Assembly: GCF_029167105.1 (NCBI RefSeq)
Contig: NZ_JARFML010000005.1
Coordinates: 124,001-188,000, forward strand
From: Bradyrhizobium yuanmingense
GTDB taxonomy: Bacteria; Pseudomonadota; Alphaproteobacteria; Rhizobiales; Xanthobacteraceae
DNA length: 64,000 bases
Reading direction: 5' to 3'
The number at the start of each line of letters is the position of its first letter. The stretch's first letter is position 1. Positions 10,781 through 20,245 of the stretch are shown here, piece after piece. Position numbers and translations under genes: made by a program. The notes beneath the pieces are model-generated. The model searched no databases. It was not told the DNA's origin and saw nothing but the letters and a program-made list of their open reading frames with translations.

Positions 10781-11104
10781 ATGCCGCGTTTCACGATCCA
10801 TGATCTGGCCGACACCATCGACGCCCGCGCGGCGTCCGGCGGCGAAGCGTCCTATACCCGCAAGCTGCTCGACAAAGGCCCCGAGCATTGCGCCAAGAAG
10901 TTCGGCGAGGAAGCAGTCGAAACCGTAATCGCTGCAGTCGAAAACGATCGCGCGCATCTGATCGCTGAAAGTGCCGACCTGCTCTATCATTTCCTTGTGC
11001 TGCTGAAGGCACGCGGCATAAAGCTGGAAGAGGTCGAGGCCGCGCTGGACAAGCGGACCTCGATGTCGGGGCTGGAAGAGAAGGCGTCGCGCAAGGGCGG
11101 CTAG
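10781..11104 (+). CDS. hisE: Phosphoribosyl-ATP pyrophosphatase (HisE)
   Basis: HisE hydrolyses phosphoribosyl-ATP to phosphoribosyl-AMP, the second step of histidine synthesis. The 107-aa MazG-like all-alpha enzyme has 'SYTRKLLDKGPEHCAKKFGEEAVETVIAA' with the metal-binding EExxE pattern, and 'AESADLLYHFLVLL'. The ATG at 10781 is preferred to the upstream start at 10697, which would add a non-conserved Cys-rich leader. A 102-bp spacer separates it from hisF, and coaA follows after 36 bp. Confidence 0.96.
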   Translation: MPRFTIHDLADTIDARAASGGEASYTRKLLDKGPEHCAKKFGEEAVETVIAAVENDRAHLIAESADLLYHFLVLLKARGIKLEEVEAALDKRTSMSGLEEKASRKGG

Positions 11105-11140
11105 GCAAGGGCGAATAGATCGCAACGGAAAGGCGGCGTC

Positions 11141-12097
11141 ATGGATATCCGCGCACCCGAGCAACAGTACAATCCCTACCGCGTTTATACGCGCGAGGAA
11201 TGGGCGCGACTGCGCGACGATACGCCGATGACGCTGGAGCCGGGCGAGTTCGACCGGCTGCGCTCGCTGCACGACCGCCTCGACCTGCAGGAGGTCGAGG
11301 ACATTTATCTGCCGCTGTCACGTCTGTTGTCGATCTACGTCGATGCGATGCAGCGCCTGTATTACGCCGAGCGCCAGTTCCTCAACATCAGGGACCGCAA
11401 GGTACCCTACATCATCGGCGTCGCCGGCTCGGTGGCGGTCGGGAAGTCCACCACGGCGCGCGTGCTCCAGGCGCTCTTGGCGCGCTGGTCGCCGCGACCG
11501 AAGGTCGAGCTGATCACCACGGACGGATTTCTCTATCCCAATGCGGTGCTCGAGCGGCACGGCATCATGCAGAAGAAAGGTTTTCCGGAGAGCTATGATC
11601 TGCCGATGCTGCTCAACTTCCTCTCCGACATCAAGGCCGGCCGTCGCCACGTCCGTGCGCCGGTCTATTCGCATCTGACCTACGACATCGTGCCGAACCA
11701 ATGGGCCGAGATCGACCAGCCCGACATCCTGATCGTCGAAGGTGTCAACGTGCTGCAGACCGGCAAGCTGCCGCGCGATGGCAAGGCGGTGCCGGTGGTT
11801 TCCGACTTCTTCGATTTCTCGGTCTATATCGACGCCGACGAGGCGGCGCTGCGGCAATGGTACATCAAGCGCTTCCTGGCGCTGCGCGACACCGCGTTCA
11901 CCAATCCGAAATCATACTTCAACCGCTATGCGCTGTTGTCGGACGAGGAAGCGACCGCGACCGCGATCGCGATCTGGGAGCGTACCAACCTCGCCAATCT
12001 CGAGGACAACATCCTGCCGACCCGGCCCCGTGCGACCCTGATCCTCAAGAAGGGCGCTGACCACACGGTGGAGAGCGTGGCGCTCAGGCGGCTATAG
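11141..12097 (+). CDS. coaA: Type I pantothenate kinase (CoaA)
   Basis: CoaA phosphorylates pantothenate, the first step of coenzyme A synthesis. The 318-aa protein has the P-loop '[17 protein letters not shown]' (~95-111), 'TTDGFLYPN' and '[12 protein letters not shown]...[14 protein letters not shown]', all typical of the bacterial type I enzyme, which is feedback-inhibited by CoA. It lies just after hisE on the same strand, a common arrangement in Rhizobiales. Confidence 0.97.
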   Translation: MDIRAPEQQYNPYRVYTREEWARLRDDTPMTLEPGEFDRLRSLHDRLDLQEVEDIYLPLSRLLSIYVDAMQRLYYAERQFLNIRDRKVPYIIGVAGSVAVGKSTTARVLQALLARWSPRPKVELITTDGFLYPNAVLERHGIMQKKGFPESYDLPMLLNFLSDIKAGRRHVRAPVYSHLTYDIVPNQWAEIDQPDILIVEGVNVLQTGKLPRDGKAVPVVSDFFDFSVYIDADEAALRQWYIKRFLALRDTAFTNPKSYFNRYALLSDEEATATAIAIWERTNLANLEDNILPTRPRATLILKKGADHTVESVALRRL

Positions 12098-12201
12098 GCG
12101 CGCCGGTGAGCGTGCCTTCATGGCCGTTCGGGCGGAGTGTCTTTTGATGCAGACCAACGATGGGTATTTCGCTATTCCTTGGAAAACGGCGGGGGCACAC
12201 C

Positions 12202-12441
12202 ATGGTTGATCGTCTCAGGAGCGCTGCGGAGCAGCTGGAAGCTCCGGTCTGCCCGGACTGCCACGTCGAGATGAAGTGGTTCCGCTCGGAACTGCTCGCG
12301 GACGAGCCGACCCCGGTCATCGCGCATCTCTTCGTGTGCCCGCATTGCAAGCGCGCCGCGCAGGCAAATACCGTCTTCCGGGGCGGCCAGACGACGCCCG
12401 ACAGGCTGTCTGCACCGCGCTTCATTGTCTCTGCTGCATGA
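12202..12441 (+). CDS. Small zinc-ribbon-like protein, unknown function
   Basis: This 79-aa protein from ATG 12202 contains two CxxC pairs ('CPDC' at ~15-18 and 'CPHC' at ~45-48), 30 residues apart. That spacing fits a four-Cys zinc ribbon. No named family is recognised. It follows coaA by 104 bp on the same strand and is convergent with the AI-2E-type permease gene. The call as a real gene rests on the paired cysteines and the RBS-like GGCGGGGG just upstream. Confidence 0.6.
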   Translation: MVDRLRSAAEQLEAPVCPDCHVEMKWFRSELLADEPTPVIAHLFVCPHCKRAAQANTVFRGGQTTPDRLSAPRFIVSAA

Positions 12442-12486
12442 GAGACCGCGTCGGCCGGATCGCCCGCTCGAGGCCCGGCATGACGA

Positions 12487-13545
12487 TCATTTCGGGGCCC
12501 CCTGTCGCCACTTCGAGCCGACGAAGATGTGCCACGTCGTCAGAAACATCGCGGCGACGAGCGGGCCGATGACGAACCCGTTCGCTCCGAACGTCGCAAG
12601 GCCGCCCAGCGTGGCAAGCAGCACGACATAGCTCGGCATCTGGATCGACTGGCCGACCAGGATCGGGCGGAGAAAATTGTCCGCAAGGCCGATCACGAAG
12701 GTGCCGAAAGCGAGCAGGATGAGGCCCTTCGTGACCGAACCTGCAACAAGCAGGTAAAGCGCAACCGGAACCCAGACCAGCGCGGAGCCGAGCACCGGCA
12801 GCAGCGAGAGCAGCGCCATCAGCGCGCCCGCCAGCAGCGGCGCTGTGAGGCCGAGCAGCCAGAAGATGAGCCCGCCGAGCGCTCCCTGTATCAAAGCGAC
12901 GAGAACGATCCCCTTGATCGTTCCACGAACCGCCAGGGTGAAGACATCGAGAATTTCGGCGGTATGGTTCGGGCTCAGCGGGAGCGCCTCGCGAATGCGG
13001 GCATTGAGCTCGTCACCGTCGCGCAGCAGGAAGAACAGCAGGTACAGCATCACGAGCAGGCTTGCGACGAACTCCAGCGTCACCTGACCGATGTTGATCG
13101 CATGCCCGGCCAGCTGTTGGCCGGCAGGGACGACCAGACCCGACAGGCGTTCCCTCAGGGCCGAAAGATCGATGCCGGCCAGACGGTCCCCGAGCGACGC
13201 AGCCCAGGCGGGCAGCGCGGATTTCAGCTGCTGCAGGGGATGAGCGAGGCTGATCTCCCCGCTCTGAACGCGCTGATACAGCTCCCCGCCCTGGTCGATC
13301 AGCGACGCGATGATGATCGCTACGGGGATCAGGACCATGACGATCACAACGATGACGGTGACGAGGGCGGCAAGGTTGTGCTTTTCGGGCACGGATTTCA
13401 GGACCCGCCGATAGAACGGGGCGAAGATGATGGCCAGCAGCGTGGCCCACAACACGGCACCGGAGAACGGCCAAAGCACCCAGACGAACGCGACGGAGAT
13501 CGCGCCGAGCAGGATGAGGAATGAACGATTCTCCGATGTTCTCAC
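12487..13545 (-). CDS. AI-2E/PerM family transporter
   Basis: The ~352-aa integral membrane protein belongs to the AI-2 exporter-like (PerM/UPF0118) family. It has N-terminal helices 'FLILLGAISVAFVWVLWPF' and 'AVLWATLLAIIFAPFY', a long soluble region ~90-180, and the conserved C-terminal block with 'LALVGLIQGALGG'-like and 'NFLRPILVGQSIQMPSYVVLLATLGG' motifs. Some members export autoinducer-2 or act as Na+/H+ antiporters; the substrate here is unknown. I place the start at GTG 13545, before 'RTSENRSF'; an ATG at 13596 is the alternative. The longest frame overlaps the next gene. Confidence 0.88.
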   Translation of the reverse strand: MRTSENRSFLILLGAISVAFVWVLWPFSGAVLWATLLAIIFAPFYRRVLKSVPEKHNLAALVTVIVVIVMVLIPVAIIIASLIDQGGELYQRVQSGEISLAHPLQQLKSALPAWAASLGDRLAGIDLSALRERLSGLVVPAGQQLAGHAINIGQVTLEFVASLLVMLYLLFFLLRDGDELNARIREALPLSPNHTAEILDVFTLAVRGTIKGIVLVALIQGALGGLIFWLLGLTAPLLAGALMALLSLLPVLGSALVWVPVALYLLVAGSVTKGLILLAFGTFVIGLADNFLRPILVGQSIQMPSYVVLLATLGGLATFGANGFVIGPLVAAMFLTTWHIFVGSKWRQGAPK

Positions 13546-13616
13546 GTGTTCGCCAGCTCTTCGCTCGTTCGCCAGATGATGTCCGTAGCACAACATCGTG
13601 GCGGAGCGGCAGGTCC

Positions 13617-14246
13617 TCACCTGCCCGCTTTCGCGATCCAATCCGCAAGCGTGATGCGCCCTGCGAAGGTGGCGGGGCCCGAGCTGCCGGCCTTATAGAC
13701 GAAGGCCTCGCCTTCCCCGACGTTGCCGGCGTCCTTGCCGAAGGCATCGGCGATGTTGGTCTTGTGGGTGACCAGGACGGTGTTGGTGCCGGCCTGCGGC
13801 GGGGCATCGACGAGCTGACGCACGGCCTGCCCGGCCTTGGCATTGGCGCCGGTCGGGTTTGCCATTCCCGATGCGCTGGCGTTGCTGCTGTCGGTCAGGG
13901 CATCGACCGGCTTGACCTCACGGCCGGAGATCAGCTTGCCGGCCTCGGCCGCGCGGTTCAGGCGGCTGGTGTAGACGTCGCCGATCGGGATCGCGAGGTC
14001 CTTGATCGCCGTCCCGATCTGGCGCGCCGCCTCCCTGCCCTTCTCGCTGAGTTGACGCTGGGCGCTCATGTCGTCGAACTTGAAGGGGTAGACATCCTTC
14101 TGGCTGTCGTCGGTCGCGGTGTGTCGGAAGATCAGGACGTAGCCGCCTTGCTTGAGGGACGAGATGAGGTCCGGTGTGTCGGCGGCTGCGTGGCGGGAGA
14201 TTCCAGCCAGGAGAACAATCAGGGCGAGGCGGCAAAGCACGTTCAT
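13617..14246 (-). CDS. Secreted histidine phosphatase family protein
   Basis: This 209-aa protein has a cleavable signal peptide (residues ~1-22, ending AAA-D) and a histidine phosphatase fold: 'GYVLIFRHTATD' with the phospho-accepting RH, 'LSEKGREAARQIG', 'VYTSRLNRAAEAG' and 'NTVLVTHKTNI' with the second His. The canonical RHG is RHT here. Substrates of such periplasmic phosphatases are varied and unknown in this case. The ATG at 14246 has an AAGGA ribosome binding site 8 bp upstream, which decides it against the TTG at 14252. Confidence 0.86.
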   Translation of the reverse strand: MNVLCRLALIVLLAGISRHAAADTPDLISSLKQGGYVLIFRHTATDDSQKDVYPFKFDDMSAQRQLSEKGREAARQIGTAIKDLAIPIGDVYTSRLNRAAEAGKLISGREVKPVDALTDSSNASASGMANPTGANAKAGQAVRQLVDAPPQAGTNTVLVTHKTNIADAFGKDAGNVGEGEAFVYKAGSSGPATFAGRITLADWIAKAGR

Positions 14247-14309
14247 GCGCAAAATCCTTTTGGTTGCAAAATGCCCCCTTTGGGATCGTGACGCGCAACA
14301 CGCTCGATT

Positions 14310-16571
14310 TCAATTGCGATCGTCGGACGAGATCAGGTTCCCGTGAGATCCGGAACCGTCTGGTGCCCGGGCCGCGGCGAGGCCCGCCAGCGCCTCCTCG
14401 AGCTTCTCACGGTCGACCGGCTTGATCAGAAATCCGTTCATGCCTGCCTCGAAGCAGGCATAACGATCCTCCACCAGCGTGTTGGCGGTGAGCGCCAGGA
14501 TCGGCGTCTGGGAATCGCCCAGCGCGGCCTCGTGCGCGCGGATGCGCTTTGTCGCCTCGATGCCGTCGAGCTGCGGCATCTGGATGTCCATCAGCACGAG
14601 ATCGTAGGGCGTGCCGGCCGATGAGGCGGCGAGCCAGGATTCCAGTGCGGCCTCGCCATGGACGGCAATGACGACGCGATGGCCGAGCTTGGTCAGCAGC
14701 GAGCGCATCAGCAAGGCGTTGATTTCGTTGTCCTCGGCGACGAGGATCGACAGGCCTGTCGCCGGCGCGGGGCCGGCGGAGGCCGGCTCCGGCGCGAGAT
14801 CGGGCGAGGCGACCTCCGGCGTCAAAGCGAGGCGTGCGGCGAGCGAGGCCGCGCGCAGCGGCTTCACCAGAAAGCCGGTGAAAGCCGGCGACAGCTTCTC
14901 GTGGCGCGAGCTCGACGTCAGCAGCACGAGACGCTGCAAGGCATGCGCGCGGGCTGCCTCACCGAGCTGATCGGCCGCGGCGGGACCGATCGCACGATCG
15001 ATCAGCACCGCGTGCCAAGAGCGTTCCGGCAGCAATGCTTCGGCGACCGCCGCATCTGCAACCAGGCAGGTCTGGCTGCCCCAGCGTTCGAGGCGCCGCG
15101 CGATGAGCGAGGCTTCGATGCCGTCGGCGACGAGGAGCATCGACTTGCCGGTGAGGTCGGGGCTCGGAAATGCGGTCTGCCCGGCGCCGCCTTGCGACGG
15201 CGGAAGCGGCACCGCGACCTCGAAGGTCGAGCCTTTCCCCGGCTCGCTCGTGAGCGTGATCCGGCCGCCCATGCGCTTGACGATGCGCTCGCTGATGGAA
15301 AGGCCGAGTCCGGTGCCGCCATAGGTGCGGGCGACGCGCTCGTCGGCCTGCTCGAACTCGCGGAAGATGCGCTGCTGGGCTTCGGCTGCGATGCCGATGC
15401 CGGTGTCGCGAACCAGGAAGCTGATCTCGTTCGGCCAGATGCCGGGCTCGACGATCAGCGCCACGCCGCCGTTGCTCGTGAACTTGATGGCGTTGCCGGC
15501 GAGGTTGAGCAGGACCTGGCGCAGCCGCGCGGCGTCGCCGACCACTTCGAGCGGCAAGCGCTCGTCGACATAGGCGGCGATCTCGAGCGACTTCGCCTGC
15601 GCGCGCGGCGCGAGCAGCTCGGTGATCTCCTCGACCAGGGTCGAGAGCGCGAAGGGACGCTGATCGAGGTCGAGCTTGCCGGCCTCGATCTTGGAATAGT
15701 CGAGCAGCTCCTCGATTAGCGCCATCAAGGCTTCGCCCGAGGTCTTCACCGCCCTGGCATAGGTCGCCTGCTCCGGCGTCAGATCGGTGTCGAGCAACAG
15801 GCCGCCCATGCCGATGATGCCGTTCAGGGGGGTGCGGATCTCGTGCGAGGCCATCGCCAGGAAGCGCGACTTGGCGCGGTTGGCGGCGTCGGCCTGGTCG
15901 CGCGCGTCGGACAATGCGCGCTCGGTCTCGGTGCGGTCGGTGACGTCGCGTCCGACGCTCTGCAACTCGGCGGGCTGGCCGGCATCGAGGCGGACATAGC
16001 CCTCGCGCCAGGCGATCCAGCGCGCGCCGAGCGGGGTTGCGATCTTCTGGTCGTGGATGCGCGTGCCGCTGCTCTCGCGGGCACTGTCGCCCTGCTCCAG
16101 CACGTCGAAATCGAAGCGCGTGCTGACCAGCGCGCTGCGCGGCTGTCCTGCGAGCGCGCAATAGGCCTCGTTGGCAAAGGTGATGCGGCCGTCGGTAGCG
16201 CGCAGCACGATCAGGTCGCCCTGCTGCTCGAACAGGCTGCGGGCGCGCTCTTCCGCTTCCTTCAGCTCCCAATTGCGGTCGATCAGGGCCTCATTGTGGG
16301 CGGCGAGCGTCCGCAGCCGCTTATTGACGAAGCGCAGGCGCATGCTCAGCGTCGCAAGGCCGAGGCAGGCGAGCGCGAACAGGAAGCTGGCGCCGATCGC
16401 AAAGGTATGGGGATCGTAGCCGGAATTGTCGGACCGGCTGCCGGAGACGAAACCATAGGCGCCGCCGAACGTCGCCGAGAAGATCATGAAGGAGCGGATC
16501 GCGAAAGCGAGCCTCGGATGCCGTCGCCTGAAACGACGCATGCGCACCTTGATCCGGAACGTCCGACCCAT
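14310..16571 (-). CDS. Membrane-bound hybrid histidine kinase with PAS and two receivers
   Basis: This 753-aa sensor has two N-terminal transmembrane helices (~22-42 and ~56-76), a coiled linker, a PAS domain (~110-215), HisKA with His ~243 in 'SHEIRTPLNG', and an HATPase_c domain with 'NLAGNAIKFT', 'DTGIGI' and 'GTGLGLSI'. A divergent receiver (~470-580) begins 'LLVADG' where a typical receiver has two acidic residues, but it keeps an Asp ('VLIDRA') and a Lys ('LVKPLR'). A canonical receiver (~605-735) has 'VAEDNEIN', the phospho-Asp in 'LVLMDIQMPQ' and 'IKPVD'. The signal and target are unknown; there is no response regulator or Hpt gene nearby. Confidence 0.92.
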   Translation of the reverse strand: MGRTFRIKVRMRRFRRRHPRLAFAIRSFMIFSATFGGAYGFVSGSRSDNSGYDPHTFAIGASFLFALACLGLATLSMRLRFVNKRLRTLAAHNEALIDRNWELKEAEERARSLFEQQGDLIVLRATDGRITFANEAYCALAGQPRSALVSTRFDFDVLEQGDSARESSGTRIHDQKIATPLGARWIAWREGYVRLDAGQPAELQSVGRDVTDRTETERALSDARDQADAANRAKSRFLAMASHEIRTPLNGIIGMGGLLLDTDLTPEQATYARAVKTSGEALMALIEELLDYSKIEAGKLDLDQRPFALSTLVEEITELLAPRAQAKSLEIAAYVDERLPLEVVGDAARLRQVLLNLAGNAIKFTSNGGVALIVEPGIWPNEISFLVRDTGIGIAAEAQQRIFREFEQADERVARTYGGTGLGLSISERIVKRMGGRITLTSEPGKGSTFEVAVPLPPSQGGAGQTAFPSPDLTGKSMLLVADGIEASLIARRLERWGSQTCLVADAAVAEALLPERSWHAVLIDRAIGPAAADQLGEAARAHALQRLVLLTSSSRHEKLSPAFTGFLVKPLRAASLAARLALTPEVASPDLAPEPASAGPAPATGLSILVAEDNEINALLMRSLLTKLGHRVVIAVHGEAALESWLAASSAGTPYDLVLMDIQMPQLDGIEATKRIRAHEAALGDSQTPILALTANTLVEDRYACFEAGMNGFLIKPVDREKLEEALAGLAAARAPDGSGSHGNLISSDDRN

Positions 16572-16688
16572 CGCAACCGACCCTTGCCTGAAACCCCCGC
16601 CGCCGCGTGCGACGATGGCCCGCCGACCTTGCGAACAAATTGCGGCGGTGGCGCCGCCTCCGAACAGGGTTGACGAGATGTTAACGGG

Positions 16689-17156
16689 TCAGAGCGAGGC
16701 CGCCTGGAAGCGGCCATGGCCGCCGCGGGCGCCGACGATCAGCGCCGCCGCCTCGCGCGGCGAGAACGTCTTCGAGCGCACATAGATGCGGTAATCCGCC
16801 GGTCCTTCGCTGGAGAGATAGACTACTTGGCCGCCGTCGACCGGCTGCGCGGCGATCGAGACGAGACGCGTCGAGGAGCTGGCCTGGCAGGTGTCGGGCT
16901 CGGAGCCGAGGCCGTCGTCGACCACGGCAAAATCCGCGGCGTCGGCATTGTCGGTGATCTGGACCCGCACCGTGGCCTGCGCGGGATCGTCGGTGAAGGC
17001 GACATGCACACCGGCGGTCCAGAACAACGAGGTGAGCTCGACTGATGTGTCGCCCAGCGCGATGCAGGGATGCGACACCGATCCGATCTCGGCGCGGGCG
17101 AACACCGCAGCCGCCAACAGGGGAACAGCCGAGGCCAGGAACTTGAAACGCAACAT
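16689..17156 (-). CDS. Secreted protein of unknown function
   Basis: This 155-aa protein has a clear signal peptide (~1-22, 'FLASAVPLLAAAVFARA') and a small beta-rich domain with two Cys (in 'HPCIALG' and 'DTCQASS') that could form a periplasmic disulfide. No family is recognised. It lies between the hybrid kinase and yifB genes, all on the minus strand, with 108-117 bp gaps on both sides. Confidence 0.65.
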   Translation of the reverse strand: MLRFKFLASAVPLLAAAVFARAEIGSVSHPCIALGDTSVELTSLFWTAGVHVAFTDDPAQATVRVQITDNADAADFAVVDDGLGSEPDTCQASSSTRLVSIAAQPVDGGQVVYLSSEGPADYRIYVRSKTFSPREAAALIVGARGGHGRFQAASL

Positions 17157-17264
17157 GACGCTCTACTCGCTAGGCCCCGGGAACTCACAACCGAAACGCG
17201 TCGGGCCTTATGGTTTGCAGAGCGTAAAGGAAAGTCGTTACCGCCGGGTTGATGCGTGGAATGA

Positions 17265-18803
17265 TCACGCCAGCTGGCGCACATCCTCCGCGAGTGCGCG
17301 GTAGGACAGCGCCTCGGCGAGGTGCAGCCGGCCGATCTTGTCGGCATGGTCGAGGTCGGCCAGCGTGCGCGCCACGCGCAGCACGCGGTGATAGCCGCGC
17401 GCCGACAGGCGCATGGTCTCGGCGGCATCGCGCAGCAGCTTCTGACCCTGTGCATCCGGCTTTGCGATCTCCTCCAGCACGGAAGCGGGGGCCTCGGCAT
17501 TGGTGCGGACATGGGGCAGGCCCGCAGCCGCAAAGCGCGCCAGCTGGATGTCGCGCGCCGCGGCGACGCGGGCGGCGACCTCGGCTGATCCTTCCGACGG
17601 CGGCGGCAGGATCAGGTCGGCGGCCGTCACCGCCGGCACTTCGATGCGCAGATCGATGCGGTCCATCAAAGGACCCGAGATGCGCGCCTGGTAATCGCCG
17701 GTGCAGCGGTCGATGCGGCCGCGCTTGCAGGCATAGCCGGGCTCGAACGCATTGCCGCAGCGGCACGGATTCATCGCCGCGACCAGCATGAAGCGGGCAG
17801 GGTAGGTGACGCGGTGATTGGCGCGCGATACCGCGACCTCGCCGTTCTCGAGCGGCTGGCGCAGCGAATCCAGCACGCGCGGATCGAACTCCGGCAATTC
17901 GTCGAGGAACAGCACGCCCTGATGCGCCAGCGAGATCTCGCCGGGCTTGGCGCGCGCCCCGCCGCCGGTGAGCGCGGCCATGCTGGCGGAATGATGCGGC
18001 GAGCGGAACGGGCGCCGCGCCGTCAGCGCGCCGCCTTCGATCTCGCCGGCGACGGAGGCGATCATCGAGACCTCGAGCAGCTCGCTCGGCGACAGCGGCG
18101 GCAGGATCGAGGGCAGGCGCGCGGCCAGCATCGATTTGCCCGCTCCGGGCGCGCCGATCATGAGCAGATGATGCCCGCCGGCGGCCGCGATCTCCAGCGC
18201 GCGCTTGGCGCTTTCCTGGCCCTTGATGTCGCGCAGGTCGAGCGTCGAGGCGGCGGCCTCGTGCACCTTCGGCGTCGGCCGCGACAGCACCTGGGTGCCC
18301 TTGAAGTGGTTGGCGATCTGGATCAGCGAGTGTGCGGCAATGATCTGGATGTCCGGGCTCGCCCACGCCGCCTCGGAGCCGCAGGACGCCGGGCAGATCA
18401 GGCCTTCCTCGCGCATATTGGCGCCGATCGCGGCGGGAAGGACGCCGGCCACCGGCGCGATCGAGCCGTCGAGGCCGAGCTCGCCGAGCACGGTGAAGCC
18501 GGTCAGCGCATCCGGCGGGATCGCGCCGATCGCCGCCATCAGCCCGAGCGCGATCGGCAGGTCGTAATGGCTGCCCTCCTTGGGTAGGTCGGCCGGGGCC
18601 AGATTGACGATGATCCGCCGCGCCGGCAGCGCCAGCCCCGAGGCGATCAGCGCCGAGCGCACCCGCTCGCGCGCCTCCGACACCGCCTTGTCCGGCAGGC
18701 CGACGATGGCAAAGGCCGGCAGGCCGGGCGCGACCTGCACCTGCACGTCGACCGCGCGGGCCTCGATCCCCTCAAAGGCGACGGTAGAAACCCGCTGAAC
18801 CAT
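17265..18803 (-). CDS. YifB family Mg-chelatase-like AAA ATPase (ComM-like)
   Basis: From ATG 18803 the protein is 512 aa. It has an N-terminal ChlI/Lon-protease-like domain ('GLPAFAIVGLPDKAVSEARERVRSAL', ~25-50, and 'VNLAPADLPKEGSHYDLPIALG'), an AAA+ core with Walker A 'MIGAPGAGKSML' (~220) and Walker B 'VLFLDELPEF', a Cys cluster 'NPCRCG...YACKRGRIDRC' between, and a C-terminal lid. The family relative ComM is a branch-migration helicase in natural transformation. The role here is inferred by family only; no other competence gene is adjacent. Confidence 0.93.
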   Translation of the reverse strand: MVQRVSTVAFEGIEARAVDVQVQVAPGLPAFAIVGLPDKAVSEARERVRSALIASGLALPARRIIVNLAPADLPKEGSHYDLPIALGLMAAIGAIPPDALTGFTVLGELGLDGSIAPVAGVLPAAIGANMREEGLICPASCGSEAAWASPDIQIIAAHSLIQIANHFKGTQVLSRPTPKVHEAAASTLDLRDIKGQESAKRALEIAAAGGHHLLMIGAPGAGKSMLAARLPSILPPLSPSELLEVSMIASVAGEIEGGALTARRPFRSPHHSASMAALTGGGARAKPGEISLAHQGVLFLDELPEFDPRVLDSLRQPLENGEVAVSRANHRVTYPARFMLVAAMNPCRCGNAFEPGYACKRGRIDRCTGDYQARISGPLMDRIDLRIEVPAVTAADLILPPPSEGSAEVAARVAAARDIQLARFAAAGLPHVRTNAEAPASVLEEIAKPDAQGQKLLRDAAETMRLSARGYHRVLRVARTLADLDHADKIGRLHLAEALSYRALAEDVRQLA

Positions 18804-19030
18804 GCCGAACCAGCCTGCCCATTGCTGCAATTAGGGGTAGCAGAGCGCGGCCGGTTCCGCAAGAACAATACGGGAACAATCGCTCGGGGCCGGTCAAATC
18901 CTAACCAGGCGTAACCGCGGTCCCGACACTACGTCTCGAATGCCACCTTCTCTCCTCAGCACATTCCAACGAATGTCCGCTACTCCTAGGGCTGCGGGAT
19001 GGGCCGTGGTCTAACGGGTGAACAGTTCAA

Positions 19031-19276
19031 ATGCTTGCAAATCGCCGGAGAAGCGAACGTCGGGTGTGCAGCCGCCTCGCCAAGATCCATTTTGGCGCGG
19101 GCTCGCTGCCGCGGGATTGCACGATCACGGACATTTCGGATGGCGGCGTGAAAGTGGTGGCGGAATTTCTGGAAGTGCCGCCGCAATTCACCATCATCTT
19201 CGCGCCTGATTATTCCCGCCAATGCCGCCTGCGCTGGCGCATCGGCTGCGAATTCGGCGCCGAGTTCGTCGACTGA
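19031..19276 (+). CDS. PilZ domain protein
   Basis: This 81-aa protein is essentially a single PilZ domain. The two c-di-GMP contact motifs are visible: 'RRSERR' (~5-10) and 'DISDGGVKV' (~34-42, the D/N-x-S-x-x-G pattern). Stand-alone PilZ proteins transmit c-di-GMP signals to pili, flagella or polysaccharide machinery. It lies 79 bp upstream of the TadD-like gene on the same strand and next to Tad pilus genes, which suggests, but does not prove, a link to surface attachment. Confidence 0.85.
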   Translation: MLANRRRSERRVCSRLAKIHFGAGSLPRDCTITDISDGGVKVVAEFLEVPPQFTIIFAPDYSRQCRLRWRIGCEFGAEFVD

Positions 19277-19355
19277 ACCTGAACACGCGCTCTCCTTAAC
19301 GGGACTTTAGCGTTAATCGGTAAGCATCTCTGATCAGTTGCCGAGTGATCAGAGT

Positions 19356-20153
19356 ATGCCCAAGCGTTCGTTCCTCGCCTTTTCCCCGGCGGGATATCTG
19401 TGTTCCGCCGTCCTGATCCTCGCCCTCGGCGGCTGTCAGACGGCCGGCATCGACGACGTCACCGGTGCGCTCGGCGGCAAGCGGGAGTCCGCCGCCAAGC
19501 TTGACGGCAAGTCCGACAGCAAGGCCGACCCCACGCCGGAGATGGACGCACTTCGCGAGCGTTATCGCGCTAAGCCCGGCGATCCCGCCATTGCTCTCGA
19601 ATACGGCAAAGCGCTGCGTGGCAGCGGCCAGCGCGCGCAGGCGGTCGCGGTGCTGGAGCAGGCCGTGCTCGCCCGTCCCGGCAACAAGGCGCTGCTCGCC
19701 GGCTACGGCCGCGCGCTCGCCGACAACGGCAATTTCCAGCAGGCCTTCGACGTCCTCGGCCGGGCGCATTCGCCTGAGGATCCCGATTGGCGCATCCTGT
19801 CGGCGCAGGGCGCTGTGCTCGATCAGCTCGGCCGCAACGAGGAAGCCCAGCAATATTACGCCGCGGCGTTGAAGGTTGTGCCGAACGAGCCGACCGTGCT
19901 GTCCAATCTCGGCCTGTCCTACATGCTGCAAAATAATCTATCGAAGGCCGAACAGATGCTCGGCCGCGCCCATCAGCGCAATCAGAACGATGCGCGGGTC
20001 CGCGCCAATCTGGCGCTCGTGCTGGGATTGCAGGGTCGCGAGGCCGAGGCCGAAATCCTCGTCAAGGCAGACTTGCCGCCGGACCAGGCCGCGGCCAAGG
20101 TCGCGGCGCTGAAGCAGTTGCTGGCGAAAAAGCAGCAGCGGGCGGACAGGTAG
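19356..20153 (+). CDS. TPR lipoprotein, TadD-like pilus assembly protein
   Basis: From ATG 19356 the protein is 265 aa. It has a lipoprotein signal ending in LGGC (~30) and then tetratricopeptide repeats from ~60 to ~230, e.g. 'PAIALEYGKALRGSGQRAQAVAVLEQAV' and 'PTVLSNLGLSYMLQNNLSKAEQML'. TadD is the outer-membrane-linked lipoprotein that helps assemble the Tad secretin. It is convergent with cpaE rather than in the same transcript. The TTG at 19338 is a weaker start. Confidence 0.87.
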   Translation: MPKRSFLAFSPAGYLCSAVLILALGGCQTAGIDDVTGALGGKRESAAKLDGKSDSKADPTPEMDALRERYRAKPGDPAIALEYGKALRGSGQRAQAVAVLEQAVLARPGNKALLAGYGRALADNGNFQQAFDVLGRAHSPEDPDWRILSAQGAVLDQLGRNEEAQQYYAAALKVVPNEPTVLSNLGLSYMLQNNLSKAEQMLGRAHQRNQNDARVRANLALVLGLQGREAEAEILVKADLPPDQAAAKVAALKQLLAKKQQRADR

Positions 20154-20160
20154 TCCGCTC

Positions 20161-20233
20161 TAGAGCATGATCCGGACCCGAAGGGCCGCACTAGCGCAAA
20201 GTGTGAAGCGGTTTTCCGAAAAGCTCATGCTCA
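20161..20233. repeat. Rhizobiales palindromic intergenic repeat (AGAGCATGA type)
   Basis: The ends GAGCATGA (20163-20170) and TCATGCTC (20225-20232) are inverted copies, and the interior contains GTGTGAAGCGGTTTTCCG. This is a repeat design seen widely in Rhizobiales intergenic regions. Here it lies between the convergent tadD-like and cpaE genes and could act as a bidirectional hairpin. Confidence 0.8.
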
Positions 20234-20245
20234 AATAAGCCACGC

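Noticed and set aside
17265..18803. Magnesium chelatase subunit of bacteriochlorophyll synthesis
   Set aside because: The N-terminal Lon-like domain and Cys cluster are those of YifB/ComM, and no photosynthesis genes are nearby.
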